DNA of 64,000 nucleotides from Calliphora vicina (GCF_958450345.1 NC_088783.1:13581701-13645700); one strand, 5' to 3'; positions 47,380 through 60,145 are shown, numbered from the stretch's first letter. Program-made: numbers and translations. Notes: a model not told the origin generated them from the sequence alone.

Positions 47380-48942
47380 ATTGACTTTGAATTGCGGGAT
47401 TTTATAATATTTTTAACATTTGTAGAATATAAATTTATTGAAAGTATCGGCCATTCTTAGTTATGACCTTTTACCACCATTCCGAGCCAAAAGAACTGTT
47501 CATCTTTTGAGGCCAAGAACGAATCAAGCCAATACAAGTTACCCTAATTCAAAGTGATGCGTATCCCAGAGAGAGCGCTCTGCGTCGTACAGTGACGCCT
47601 GTAGGAAAAGTGAGGTTGCAAAACGTATTAAAACAATTAATGACGTTTGTTGTCAAGACAAAGTTGTCTGTGCAAAAGCACTAACAATTTTGTCATAACG
47701 AAGCAATAATACTAATAAATGGAGACTATACTGGATAATTTTTTATCATGACAACGATTTTGACGTTTATGATGATAAAAATTTATCAGGTATAGACAGG
47801 GGGTTACAGATTATGAGCAATATTTTACAAACAAATTGAAAAACTAATTTAAAAAAAAACAATTTTTTTAAATCATTTCTGGAATATTTTACAAAAAATT
47901 TTAACTGTAAATAAAAAAAAAATTAAATCTTTTCTGGAATAATTTTAAATCATAAAAACCTTTACAAAGAAATATTAAAAATATATGTTTTATTTTACAT
48001 CTCATAAAATTGATTTTTCCACAAATTTAAAATTTTCTAACCCATAAGTAGGCATTTAAAAGGCGGAGAACCCTTTTCAACAACTCATTTCATAAGTTCA
48101 TCAATTAACTATCATATGCCTTTTAAATTTTGTGATTATCGCATTTTGTTCAAAAGTTATGATTTTTGCAACGAAAAAACTCAAATGGCAGAATACTTTT
48201 CAACAGGTATTGCAAAATGTGGCAGAGTGTTGTCATGATGAAATATTACGGTTTCAGATTTGCCAGATATTCTGGCCGTTTTTCAACCAATGTTCTCTTC
48301 AAATGAATCAGTTGCGATCGGTAAAGGTTCCCAGATTTCAGCAGTTGATAATATAGAGAATTACCTTAGCGCCATGGATATTTGGCTTTGATGTCAATTA
48401 GGCTGGTTGGCCGGGCTTCAGATTCCATTTTTACGTTTCGGGTTATCGTAATGGATCCATTTTTCATCGCAACTAATGACCCCAGCTTCAATTCGTATGG
48501 TACCAAATTTCCCTGCTTTTGGATGAATCCTGCTGCTCGCAAACGTTTAAAAATTTAAAGCTTTTGTTGAGTTTTACAACAATCTTCATGCTTCCAATTC
48601 TTGGTCTTCATACTTTTTTGGCAGACCTGGGCGATCTTTGTCTTCAGTGTCAAAATCACCACGTCTGAACCGTTGAAACCTATGGCACACATTCACCATG
48701 AGCTTCTGTAAGCAATCGGTGTACTTTAGCGGACCTTGTTTGAAAATTAAATAAGTAAAGCAAAACTTCCCGCAAGATTCGTTGGTACAAAATTCCACAT
48801 TTTCAATGCAAAAATTTTCTGTTTTCCCTATAATATGCAATAGCTAAGTGAGAATAAATTACAGATTCAAAATTTCATAAAAACCGAGTTCAAAAGATAA
48901 TCCATCTATTGTAAATCCCGCATTTTTAAGTCATACACCAAA
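47380..48942 (-). pseudogene. mariner, decayed, with foreign middle segment
   Basis: On the minus strand it starts from the end complementary to ATCCCGCATTTTTAAGTCAT (48915-48934) and runs through N-terminal pieces: FDTEDKDRPGLPKKYEDQELEA at 48586-48650, ITCDEKWIH-like antisense near 48455, and KPNIHGAKVIL-like antisense near 48380. It continues to the second-Asp region (CATGACAACACTCTGCCACA antisense near 48230). Between about 47592 and 48190 unrelated AT-rich sequence replaces the expected third-Asp region. The C-terminal ASKDEQFFW-like piece follows at 47490-47520. Inactive. Confidence 0.8.
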
Positions 48943-49104
48943 CATTTTTTAGTGATACATTTTTTGTTTTGGAATAGTAAAAATAGATTATTACATAAGA
49001 GAACAGTATTTTAAAATTTGTCGGCCACAGTTCTTAATTTTCGAGTAAAATCATTTTAAGTGATAAAGCATATTTTCATCTTAATGGCTTGGTAATCGTC
49101 AAAA

Positions 49105-49290
49105 TTGCAGCACTTGGTGTTCAGATATCATGCATCCTCAACAAGTCACTGTAACGGATTTTGGGCTGAAGGCATCATTACACCATATAAGGATGGTCGA
49201 ACAGTGATGTTTCTTCCACACCAATTACAGGAATATGGCAGCTACATTTATGCAAAATGGACATGGAAAATTTCCACAAATTTCAAAACA
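49105..49290 (+). pseudogene. Possible Tc1/IS630-type transposase relic
   Basis: Two frames give HPQQVTV and then NGFWAEGIITPY and RTV...FLPHQLQEY. This resembles the VTVWCGxWAxGIIGPYFF...VTVNxxxY...LPxL stretch common in Tc1/mariner-superfamily DDE domains, with one frameshift. No ends were found. The family assignment is a recollection of motif shape only. Confidence 0.4.
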
Positions 49291-49894
49291 AATTACAATC
49301 AAGAGATAAAAGTGTTTTCAAAATCTTGCGTATATTTGGACAACTCCCTTTAGTTTAACTTATATATAGTAAACTTGTTTACCCTATAACCTTTAGTCTT
49401 CTACTGTATTATTGCAGCTGTTATAATACAGAGAAGAATACTTTAAAATGTACAATATTTATTACAATTGTTTTTAATAAAGCTCCAAACCCACTATCAG
49501 CAGAAATTGCAAGTGTAGTTTCTCAAAAAATCTATTTTTGGCGACATAAAAAATAAACTTTTTAATAAAACAATAGATTCATGCACTACCCTGGCCTTCA
49601 AAAATTACATACACGTGTGTAAACTACCAACACATATATACAACCCACAACACTTCACCTCAGAACGTACACACACTCATACACTAACAAATAAATACTC
49701 ACACCTGTAGACATGCATATACAAATGTACGTAACATTCGACATAAACTTTATCGTTTGATATTTGTAATTGTTTTCAAATTTATACCTGAAACTCACAC
49801 TACGAGCTGGGTATGTATGTACATTAGGGTGGTCCTGAATTTGCACGGCTGATATACAAATACTGTTTTAGCAGTTGCAAATATACTGATTATC

Positions 49895-50975
49895 CGGCAT
49901 TCTTGATGATATTTTGTACAAATTAGTTCTAAGTACTCTGAAATTATACTTTAAAGTATGGCGAAAATCGGGGAATATTTGTTCCAATATCGTGATGAAA
50001 ATTGACATAAACAAGTTTTATCTATATATATAAAAGTGAATGTGTGTCTGTATGTATGTATGTTTATTATTATTAGTTTGGGATCTATAGACGGCTAAAC
50101 GGCTGAACCGATTTGCTTGAAATTTTTACAGTATATTTATGTATGTCTGGAAGGAGCTATAGGCTACTTTTTGTTTTGAAATTTTAAGTGGGCGTGGTAC
50201 CTCCCATACAAAGTTAATTTTTAAAATCAAATATTTAGGAAACTATAATAGCTATAGTCCTCAAATTTTGCATGAGCAATTCCACTGTTTGTTTAAATAT
50301 TTGCGGCAAAATGGGAGTAGTAGCCACAGAGGGCGTGGCACCTCCCATATGATGATTATTTAAAAAATCTTATATATGGGATACAATAAGAGATAGAATC
50401 CATACATTTTGTACGGATATTCTACCATCAATTTTAATATTTAGGACAAGAATGGGCGGACTGAAATAGTGGGCGTGGCACTTCCCAAACAATATAAATA
50501 CTAAAATTCATATCTATCTGTATAATTGTAGTATGTAAAGCGTTCAAATTTTGTATGAACTACATATTTAGGCCAAAAATGGGCAAATTAGCAATAGTGG
50601 GCGTGGCACCTCCCATAGATGTGATGAAAAATTATATATAGGGACAGCTATAGCAGCTATCAATATTAATATTTAGTACAGAAATGATTGTTTGCGTATT
50701 TGTAATGGCACTCGACTTACAGTAAGGCAATTAATGAACAACAAATTTGCGGACTAAATCTAGAAAATCCATGTTTTTCACATGAACAGAAACTAATTTT
50801 AGATAGACTAAATACATTGTAAATCTTTACGGTACGGGTAGCGAAGCACACCGGGTTTTAGCTAGTATGAACATAAATCATTCTACCTGTGAGGATCGGT
50901 ACCGATCTATCTAAAATTTTCAGCATATAAAGTTTAAAAATTGCAAAATAAGGGCCCTCCTAATTTAAGAATGTA
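49895..50975 (+). repeat. HINE-like family 3 fragment, split by a Helitron
   Basis: The sequence CTCTGAAATTATACTTTAAAG (49939 onwards) matches CTCTGAAATTATACTGTAAAG in the element at 53791-54190. After the Helitron the host resumes with CCTGTGAGGATCGGTACCGA, matching the fragment at 25065-25205 in reverse. It is an interior fragment without ends. Confidence 0.5.
50021..50865 (+). mobile_element. Non-autonomous Helitron with internal tandem repeats
   Basis: It begins TCTATATATATAAAAGTGAA after an A and ends GGGTAGCGAAGCACACCGGG...TAGCTAG before a T. The 5' TC, the 3' CTAG, insertion between A and T and a GC-rich 3' region are Helitron hallmarks. The interior has four copies of GTGGGCGTGGCACCTCCCAT (starting near 50189, 50329, 50469 and 50597) spaced 140, 140 and 128 bases apart. 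No Rep or helicase sequence, so it depends on another element. Confidence 0.75.
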
Positions 50976-52744
50976 TAAAATTTAGGGTAAAATAGAATAG
51001 AAGTATGTACATTATGGGAAAATAAATGAATGAATGACTGACTGGCTGTAATTGTAGGTATGTATGGAAGTAAGTACGTGAGTGTGTGACTGCCTGTATG
51101 ATGTGCTATGAATGTGTGCATAAGTGTAATAATAGTAATTGTATGAATATGTATAATTTATAAAAATCATTTTTGAGAAAGCATCTATCGTATCCCATCT
51201 ATAAACATAGAAATGTGACTACAATTGTCATACGAAACTGACAACATTTTAGTCAAATTATATTATTTTCATTATAAACCATATGTATGCTAGTTTGTGT
51301 TTCTTTTTTTATTTTTTTTGGTAACATTTCTTTTATTTATTTCCTAAAGCCATCCATTAGGTGATTAAATATATTTATATAAATTGAATAATAAAATGTA
51401 AAAAATTGTGATATAACTTCTGGATTTGAGGTTTAGATTTACTCATCATATACATATGTAAATATGTATGTAATTGCAGTAAAATAAAAGGGAATCAAAT
51501 AAATCTTATGGTACAATATTGTATGTGTTTAGAATTTTTAAAAGTTGCTTTAAATCAAAGATAATGTATACTATATTTAAGTTATACTTCTGTAATAAAA
51601 GTTTTTTTTTTTTTTGGCCAAAATAATGCAATTAAAATTACTGAAAGTTTTGCAATAAATATTGAGAGATATACATATTTCTAAACATTTATTTTAAAGA
51701 AAACCAGTAATCTAGTTTGAGTGGTGACTGCAGGGATGTACAATGTAGGAAAAATTCACATCTGCAGTTGTGCTATATTTTGAATAATCTAAGTACTCAC
51801 CCGATTTATTTAAATGTGACTCGTTTATCAACTGATTCCAATAAAAATGCTTTGTATAGCCAGGGGTTCTCATAAGCTTTTGGTATTGGGACTATAAGCA
51901 GTTCTAAGTAGGCCATAAATAAGTCCTATGAAATGAAGATCTCCTGATTTGTATCTATTAATTTATAAGTAAACATGTACTATTTAATCATACAAAATCA
52001 TTATATATACAATCACCATTTTCATAAGCGCCCTAAAATATGCAACGTTTTTGTACTTATATGATCAATATACTTTAAAATGTAACGGACATGTAATATA
52101 ATAAGAATGAAATTCTTGCACTATTCTCGAAAAATCTGAATTTGAATCTGAAAAGTTTGCATTTTAATACACTTCACCTGTGTTAAGGGTAGATAAATGG
52201 TGTATTGTAATTTATGCAAGATTCGAATTAAATAGTTGTCAGAGTTTTCCTTCTTTAGGTTGTTTTTTTATATCTGTTAAATTTGCGACAAAATTCTGAA
52301 TAAAAAATCTTGCTAACAGTTATCTCGTCCGTATAAAAAGTAATAGAAAGAAATTTTCTTCGGGACTATACATAATTTTAATATGGAACGGAAGGAGAAC
52401 TTAATGCATAAGCGTCTAAAATAAAGTTTGACTCATTTAAGCGGACATAGATCCTATCAGCCCTATTCAAACATGGAAAATTTAAAAAAAAAAATGTATG
52501 TTTGAATAAAAATTCTAAAAACATAAAGCACCGATCCTCGAAAAAGATCTTATGACTAAAATCCATGCCAAGTTTTTTTACTATCGCACGGTATATAACG
52601 TCACAGTGCGCACTTTAAAAAAACTTTTTTCTTGAAATACATTTTCCCCGTTTTGGGAATTGCGGTATTTGGAAATAAAAAAATGGCAAATTTATTGATT
52701 TAAGGACATTTGGGCTACAAATTATGTTATGATATCTTAAACAG
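50976..52744. other. AT-rich non-coding stretch
   Basis: No feature recognised beyond short TATGTA/GAATGAAT simple repeats near 51020-51110. Confidence 0.5.
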
Positions 52745-52897
52745 TTAAAATTTTACATTTATTAAAATTTTATAGAATTTAATATTGTTTCGAAATAAAA
52801 AGTGAAGAGATTATTTTCAAATCGCATTTCTTTTATTGACATCAATTTGATAGATTGTGACTAGTCTTGATTGAAAATGATTGCGTCTAACGGAGGG
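52745..52897 (+). mobile_element. piggyBac-type MITE family B, right-end fragment
   Basis: TTTCGAAATAAAAAGTGAAG, TTTCTTTTATTGACATCAAT and GTCTAACGGAGGG followed by TTAA (52898-52901) match the right half of 38919-39190. The left end is lost. Confidence 0.7.
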
Positions 52898-52993
52898 TTA
52901 ATGAACTAACGTTTTGGTAACCATTTGCAAAACTAAAATCTATTATGACAAATTAACTACTTTTTAGAAAACTTTCGGCAATTTTACAAAAAA

Positions 52994-53366
52994 AACAAGT
53001 AAGAGAGCTATCTATATTCGGCTGTGCCAAATCTTATATAACCTTCACCAAATTATACTTAAAAAAAAAATATTTTTAGGTAAACAAAAATTTTTTTACA
53101 AAATTCTTTTTTTAATTTTTTTGAAAAAAAAATTTTTCGATTTTTTTTTGTCTTTTTAATATTTAGCGAAAAAAAATTTGGGTTAAAAAATAATAGCAAC
53201 CGAGTCGGAAGAATGTTAATGTATGTAAGTTATTTGGGGTTTCGGAAAGTTGATTTCAACAGACAGACGGACATGGCTTAATCGACTCGAAGGATCCAGA
53301 ATATATATACTTTATAGGGTCGGACAATTATATTGTGGACGCTTCTCACCAAGGTGAAGGGTATAA
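52994..53366 (-). mobile_element. HINE element, shortened copy
   Basis: On the plus strand it runs from AACAAGTAAG and ATTCGGCTGTGCCAAAT (3' end inverted) to GGTGAAGGGTATA (5' end inverted). Box B is mostly deleted and the GTCT tract is short (ACAGACAGACGGACATGG). A piggyBac-type MITE begins right after it. Confidence 0.8.
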
Positions 53367-53370
53367 TTAA

Positions 53371-53556
53371 CCCTTAAATGCATGATTTTTACTTTTATTT
53401 TTCTATTAAGTATCAAATATTTGGTTGATTTTTATTTATTATATTTCCTTTAGCTTTAGTTTGATTTAGAATTTCTTTAGCTGAAACTTTTCGTAGTCCT
53501 TTTGATTTTAAGTGGAACTGGAATGTAGACAATTGGCAACAATATGCATTAAAGGG
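53371..53556 (-). mobile_element. piggyBac-type MITE, family A copy 2
   Basis: Flanked by TTAA (53367-53370 and 53557-53560), with ends CCCTTAAATGCATGATTTTT and, inverted, CCCTTTAATGCATATTGTTG. The right half, inverted, matches the left half of 18264-18467, including CCAATTGTCTACATTCCAGT. 186 bases, non-coding. Confidence 0.85.
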
Positions 53557-53790
53557 TTAAATGCTTCAAAAGATATATAACAAATAAAAACTATAAGATA
53601 TTCCTTTAACGAAATATTTTTACTAGTCTAGTAGCAATTAATATTTCTAAAACTGCCTTAAAATATGCAACGATTTGTGCTTATGCACAACATCATAATT
53701 AAAAATTTACCGGAAATTGAATAAACAACACAAAAAGAATTCTTGCACTATTCTCGAAAAAATTGGAATCTGAAATTTGTATACCCACCA

Positions 53791-54190
53791 TCAAACAAGG
53801 GTAAATTGATTTTGCATTCCGTTTGTATCGTATAGAAATATTGGTCGTAGAACCAAAAAGTATATATATTATGGTCCTCGTAAGATTTTAAGACGATCTA
53901 GTTATGTCCGTCCGTTTGTTGAAAATATGTAGGGCCCAAGCTAAAGGAGTTAGTTGGCTGAAAATTTTCACAAATACTCTTTGTTTATTTCACCTAGCCC
54001 TCATACAAATATCCCCCGAAATATTGTTTGATAATAATATGTTGAAAAAATTTTGCTCAAATTGGTTGTAACTACTCTGAAATTATACTGTAAAGTATGA
54101 AATCGAGCAACATTTGTCCCTAGTCGTAATTGTCCTATAATAATTAATATCGCTATGAAACTAGACATAGACAGATTCAACATTTTTTAT
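53791..54190 (+). mobile_element. HINE-like family 3 element, 3' end not found
   Basis: It starts TATACCCACCATCAAACAAG. It continues with GCATTCCGTTTGTATCG, AAAGTATATATATTATGG, TCTAGTTATGTCCGTCCGTTTG (the short GTCY region), GTAGGGCCCAAGC, and TATACTGTAAAGTATGAAAT. It shares the order of boxes with the other HINE families but has its own sequence. It ends near the DD37E element. Confidence 0.6.
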
Positions 54191-54255
54191 AAATATTAAA
54201 CTTTTATTTTATAATTGTAGTAATAAAATATTTATTTCAAAATAAGCTAAAACTA

Positions 54256-55553
54256 AGGAGTGAGATCGAAAAATTCTTAACATACATATATGTTTATAAA
54301 AAAGAAACCACTAAACTTACAGCTTTAATTTTTTTTTTATTTGATTGAAATTATTATTACAATTTACAAAAAAAAATATTTTTATAGTTTTAATCACTAG
54401 TGATGAAATTTTGAACCTTTTTCGGAAACCCTTCCATTAACGTTTTTATAGTGCTTTCTGTCACTTTGCTCGAACATGTAGTCCATCTCCGTTTAAAATC
54501 TACCACACTTTTGGACACCTTTTTTGTACTCTTCAATTCTCTTTTAACAAGAGCCCAATATCTCTCCACTGGCCTTAGCTCCGGGCAGTTTGGAGGATTT
54601 GCCTCTCTTGGTACAAATACCACATTATTGTTCTTGTACCACTCAAGGGCTTGTTTGCCATAGTGACAGGATGCCAAGTCAGGCCAAAAATAAGTGGACA
54701 CATTATGAAGTCTTATGAATGGAAGCAGCCTTTTTTGTAAACATTCCTTGATGTAAATTTCGGTATTTATAGAGCCCGTTGTAACAAATGAGTGGCTTCT
54801 TTTGCCGCAACTGCATATTGCTTGCCATACCAAGAACTTTCTGGGAAATTTTGTCTGCTTTTAGGTTCTAAACTTTTCTTCAACATTCCCTCGAGCATCA
54901 GCAACATAAAATTTTTGACCTGGAAGTTGCGAAAAATCTGCCAGAACATACGTTTCGTCATCCATTATGCAGCAAGAATATTTTTTTATAAAACTTGACT
55001 TCAATTTCCGTGCTCTGTTTTTGGCCTCTAAATTTTTAGTAGCGTTCCTGTCAGGAACTTTTTGAGCCTTGTATGTTTTTAAACCTGCATTAGCTTTAAC
55101 TTTTCGTACCAAATAGTCCGAGCACTGAGCTAACCGGGCTGCTTTCCTACCGGATGTGTTGGGAGCTCTTTTGAAAATGCGTTCTATTTTTTTGGCTTTA
55201 GAAACATCATGTGGACCATTCCTTCTACCTGAACCAGGTTTTCTATCAACTGACAAGTTCTCCCGGTACTGTTTAATAACATTGGAAACAGTTTGACGGC
55301 AGACCTTTGTATGCTTGGCCAACTTTTTGTAAGACCAAGTTGGGTTTTGTTGAAAATATTTAATAATTTCAGTACGCACTTTTTTCTGGTCACTCATTTT
55401 AATCAGATTAACAAAAAAATTAATATAATTGACATTACACATAATAACTGACATGTTTTTCAAAGGTAACTTGATCAAAAAAAAATTCAAATAATACTTG
55501 GGTTAAAAAATGTAATGAAAAACGTGTGTTAAGAATTTTTCGATCTCACTCCT
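54256..55553 (-). mobile_element. DD37E Tc1/mariner-superfamily transposon, near complete
   Basis: Perfect 27-base terminal inverted repeats beginning AGGAGTGAGATCGAAAAATT (54256-54282 and 55527-55553) are flanked by TA on both sides (54254-54255 and 55554-55555). The 1298-base element encodes one transposase on the minus strand with about 130 bases of flank at each side. The size and single-gene layout fit an autonomous Tc1-like element. It is the best-preserved mobile element in the window, and only the transposase stop at 54861-54863 appears to disable it. Confidence 0.95.
54390..55397 (-). pseudogene. DD37E transposase with one in-frame stop
   Basis: Read from ATG at 55397 (MSDQKKVRTE) to the natural stop at 54390-54392, this is a single continuous frame of 336 codons, interrupted only by TAA at codon 179 (54863-54861). 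Residues about 20-50 form the first helix-turn-helix (PTWSYKKLAKHTKVCRQTVS). A second DNA-binding motif occupies about 60-110, joined by GSGRR. The catalytic triad is visible: D147 in MDDETYV, D240 in FWPDLASCHYG and E278 in NCPELRPVERYW. There are 37 residues between D240 and E278, hence DD37E. Length about 335 residues is normal for Tc1-like transposases. An upstream in-frame ATG (55490) would add a poorly conserved leader; MSDQKK is the likelier start. The protein would cut and paste the element via its TIRs. As it stands translation would stop before two of the three catalytic residues. Confidence 0.92.
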
Positions 55554-56844
55554 TATACTGAACAACACATTACGACTAATAAATATTTTATTATTTAATT
55601 AATTAATTTAAATTTGATAAACTATCTACTACAAACGTATGTATTTTAATAACATAAATTACCCTGGCTAATAGATATTAAAATTTATAATATTTAAAAC
55701 ATATTTTAAGCAAAATTTCCCAATGAAGCCAATTACAACCAAAAAAAAAACTGCAGGTTTTCTATGCAATTTAAACAGTTCAACTCCTTCAATACTTTCT
55801 ACACATAATTTTCGCATTTTTAAAATCACTAACAAAAAAATAAAAATGTAATATTAAAAAAACCATAAGTAATTTGATTAAAATTGGTTTTTTTTAAACA
55901 TCCATTAAAACTCTAAAATGCGATTAAAACCAGGCAGCATTTTATTTACGAAATTATTACGACTAAACTAACAGCAACATTTAGATGATACGATGCCAGA
56001 AATAAATTCACAAATTTTTATTAAAACTTTTATGAAGATTTTGATTTTCATTTTAATGATGCCTGCTAAATATTACTATTACAGCTACTATTTTTATTTT
56101 AAGTACGAATTTTACATTAAGTAGTAGCAAAATGGCAAAAGGGGAAGGAACGTTAGAGAGAGATAGAGAATGAATAAGAGAGTGCTTGATATAATTTAAA
56201 CATTAAAACAAAAAAATCCATTAGAAAGCTAAATAAAAAAAAATTAAACTATCTTTATTGTTGCTGCTGTTGTTGATGTCGGATAGAAAGTGTTTCCTGG
56301 TTTTTCTGGTGCTTCATAAATGTACTTGGTTATTACTGGGCAAATATAAATAAGCAAGGACAGGAAGAGATGTAAATACATACATACATACTTGCATATG
56401 TATGTATATGCTCGTGCTAAAGTGCTAAGTGTGTTTTTATTATAATTAGAAGGGGCAATGATGGCTAAACAGAATACCCTCCCTTGATGGGATATTATTT
56501 TTAAAAACGTTTGTATCGTTACCGAAATAACTCAAAATAGCGTTACAGTTACCTTTTAGCTGACCTTAGTTCTTTCAAATGTTCTAGCAAATTTTGTCAA
56601 GTTCTGAGTTTGATAATATTAAGTTAAAAGCTTCAGTAAATCATGCTCAGAAAAATTTCAGTTACTAAAAATTCATTAATTCTTTCTTTAATTTTCATGT
56701 CGCGTTCTTCTACCTAACAAGTGATTGACAATTTTAATTCAAATCCGAATTTAGTGGCTTTCACTAGAAAGGCTACAGCATATAATAATCACACTGGCAA
56801 TTTTATTTTGATTTTCAAAAAGTGTCCAGTTCGTGTTTTTATTA
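55554..56844. other. AT-rich non-coding stretch
   Basis: No feature recognised apart from a GTTGCTGCTGTTGTTG run (56261-56276) and TATG/CATA repeats near 56378-56410. Confidence 0.5.
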
Positions 56845-57941
56845 TTGGGTGTATGACTTAAAAATGAGAGATTTACAATAGATGGCATATCTTTTGAACG
56901 CAGTTTTTGTTTTTAATTACTTATATGTCATTTTAATGGTTACATATCTGTCATTTATTCTCACTTAGTTATTGAACATATAAGTGTAAACAACAAAGTT
57001 ATTTTAGCTTCGAATATGTCGTATTTTGTGCCAACAAAGCGTCATATGCTGGAAGTTTTGTTTTACTTCTTTAATTTGAAGAAAAGTGACGCTGAAGCAC
57101 ATCGATTGCTCACCGAAGGAAGCATTACTCCATGAAGATTGTTTTCAATTTCAACAAGAGCTCGCAAAATCATTGGGTGCTACTATAACAGCAATTTAAA
57201 AACTTTTGCAAGTAGGAGGATCCATCCAAAAGCAGGGAAATTGGGTACTATGCGAATTGAAGCTCAGTGACCTTGAAAGTCTGAAATGCTGCTTGCCCCG
57301 AATTATTAATTGTGATGAAAAATAGACCCATTACGATAACCCGAAGCGTAAGAGATTGTATATGAAGCCCCGCCAACCTGCTAAATCTACACCAAAGCCA
57401 AATATCTATGGCGCTAAAGTAATGCTCTGTATTTGGTGGTACCAAAAGGGTCCTATCTATTGTGAGCTGCTGAAATCTGACCAGATCATCACAAGGAACC
57501 TATACTGAACACAAATGATTCGTTTGAAGCAGCATTGAACATGACATGAATATGTAATATTCTATCATGACAATGCTCGGCCACATGTTGCAATACCTGT
57601 TAAAAACTATTTAGAAAGAAGTGGTTGGAAAGTTTTGTCTCATCGTCTTTAAAGTCCAGACCGTGATCCATCCGATTATTATTTGTTTCGATTGATGCAG
57701 GACGCTCTCTCTGGGATACGCTTCACTTCAGAACAGAGTATCCAATATTGGCTTGATTCATTCTTGACCTCAAAAGATGGGCAGTTTTTTTGGCTCGGAA
57801 TCCATATTTTACCTGAACGCTAGGAAAAGGTTATAGCTAACAATGACAAATACTTTGAATAAGTTTTATTGTACAAATGTTTCAAAATAATACCTAAAAA
57901 TTTTTAAAAAAAAATCCCGCATTTTTAAGTCATACACTCAA
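56845..57941 (+). pseudogene. mariner with both ends, decayed transposase
   Basis: The left TIR TTGGGTGTATGACTTAAAAA and right TIR TTTTTAAGTCATACACTCAA are both flanked by TA (56843-56844 and 57942-57943). The transposase start is at 57016 (MSYFVPTKRHMLEVLFYFF). Catalytic positions are visible in different frames: CDEK (first Asp, followed by a stop replacing Trp), YHDNARPHVA (second Asp) and DPSDYYLF (third Asp), with 34 residues between the last two, the DD34D signature of mariner. Many stops, frameshifts and deletions (1097 bases against the usual 1.3 kb) make it inactive. Confidence 0.93.
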
Positions 57942-57943
57942 TA

Positions 57944-59859
57944 GTTTAATATGCATATTCAGATGGGACAAAGTAGGCAAACTAATAAGTACGAAGCTTT
58001 TGTTGAATTTACTTGAACTAGTCTTCATTACAAACGCTACGGTAGAATAATTCGCATTATAAATGTAAATATTTCAACAGGTCAACTATCAAATCAAATT
58101 ATTCTACTTTAGTTTAACAAAATTACTTTAAAAATACGTTCCAATTCGAGGTTTTATCTATTGTTTGTCGCGTTCTTGTTCGTAAAGAACCTACCTTTTG
58201 CATTAAACATAGTGGTAAGAAAATGTTATTAAAACAAAATTGTTAAGATTTTTTATTTTTTCTCTCCAAAGACGTACAAATGTCGCTTTCATGACTGTGG
58301 AAATGCTGATATCTAATCCTTAATATATACTGAATTAATTTAATGTACTAAAATTTAGATCGAAACCTTAACTATTTTTTGATCTGATCCAAAATGGAAT
58401 AATTCATCAACTTTAGAAATTAATAATACAATAATATTTGTACATTCACTATGCTCTATTAGTTTCACTAGTTAAGAAGATTTCAATTGAGCCAGTAATA
58501 GCTTTGCAAGTAGGTTGGTGTGTAACCAGTAATGTTTTATTTTTTAGAAATTTACACCTTCAACTATACGGAACTATAGTTCTAAAGGGCTGTAGGGATA
58601 CGACAGCATTCATATATGTATATTTGTATACAAAGTATACTAAAGTAACTCTATATATGTTCTACATACATATATAATTTTGCACATTTATGTGGCATAT
58701 AAAGGCGGACATTTGGCTTTTTGTGAAAATTCTTTCGAAATGGTTATAAGCTTTGTCTATCATAATTGTGCCATAAAGATGACATCATACACATAAGCAT
58801 ACAATTATACATACATATACAAAAAAATTCATGCATGCACACGTTCACATAAATATGGTCATTAGGATGGCACCAACTATTTTCTAAAGAACCTTAAACA
58901 ATGGACAAAGTTTCCTAGTATTCAGAAGAATAGTGTAATTTGTTTTTGATATTCTGATATAATATTAAAAATCTTCCCTTTGGAACAAATATGAGAAAGA
59001 TCAGCATAGATCAAGATCACTGATAGCTAATGTTACAAAAGTAATATTTGCTCATATTTTGTTTTTGCAAAAATCTACACATTTACTAAAGTTGGGATTA
59101 ATGAAGACTTTTTTCTAGGTCCCTTCTAATAACACAATACACATTGCCATTCATTGACAAAAGATATCCTTACCAACACATAAAGGACATTTAACAAAAT
59201 GTGTAATTGTGTTTGTATTTTAAAAGTTTTCTTTCATTTGTCTTCTTTTTTTTTTGCTATCCCACAGTTTTGTAATGTAGCAAGGTTGGTGTCTGTGTAT
59301 TTGTATGTCATGTAAGGAAGTAGAAATTATTCAAAATTTAAAAATGTATACATGCAAAGAATCTTTAAGTAGGCATTGCTTAAGTTCCTAAAATGAATTA
59401 AAAAATTGCTGGCCTAAATCTAGAAAACGAGATTTTAGGATTTGAAATAATTTTGATTCTTTAACGTAATCTACTTGAAGATTAGAAAGAAGACTTCCTT
59501 TAAATGCTATTTAACTTTAAACACCGTCGAAATATAATTAGTTGTCACAGGGATTTGGTTATAGGTTATTAAATAGGATTTAGTAAACAAAACTAATTCA
59601 ATGTAATACAAAACAATTATTCTAAAACGGATTTCAAAAAGTTGAATCGAAGTCTTGAAATTGAAGAATTCAGATGTTATTTTAATTAACTTTAACTTTA
59701 AACCAACATAACTTTTGGCCGAAAATCAAAAATTATACAAATTTACAAAGAATATATCTTTTTGTGTTCGTTGCATGAAACATATATTTTTGAGGCAGGC
59801 TAGATGGTAGTTTATTAAGCATTTTTGTTTCCCTAATACACGTCACAATTTAAACAAAA
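57944..59859. other. AT-rich non-coding stretch
   Basis: No feature supported. ATACATATATA-type simple sequence near 58610-58680. Confidence 0.5.
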
Positions 59860-60145
59860 ATATATTTTCCCTGCTTTTGGAAGTGTTTTGAAATTACTGC
59901 ATGAGTTGCTCCCAATGATTTTGTAAGCTCTATTAAGTTTGACAACAATCTTCATGTAGTAATGCCTCCAATTCTGGGTCTTCAACGTGTTTTGGCTGTC
60001 CTGGGCGAAAACATCTATCGCACGTTGAAACCGATGAAACACATTCACTGTATGCTTTGGTGAGCACTCGGTGTGCTTCAGCAGCACTTTATTCAAATTA
60101 AAGAAGTAAAGCAAAACTGGCAGCATATAACGCTTTATTGGTACT
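59860..60145 (-). pseudogene. mariner transposase, N-terminal fragment
   Basis: A 97-codon minus-strand frame (60126-59833) encodes LPVLLYFFNLNKVLLKHTEC...VNVFHRFQRAIDVFAQDSQN followed by LEALLHEDC-like sequence after a frame change. This corresponds to the first HTH and linker of the mariner copies elsewhere in the window. No TIR remains and the catalytic domain is absent. Confidence 0.75.

Noticed and set aside
54861..54863. Frameshift in the DD37E transposase
   Set aside because: The two open parts are in the same frame with ten open codons between the stop and the second part. A single nonsense codon explains the break.
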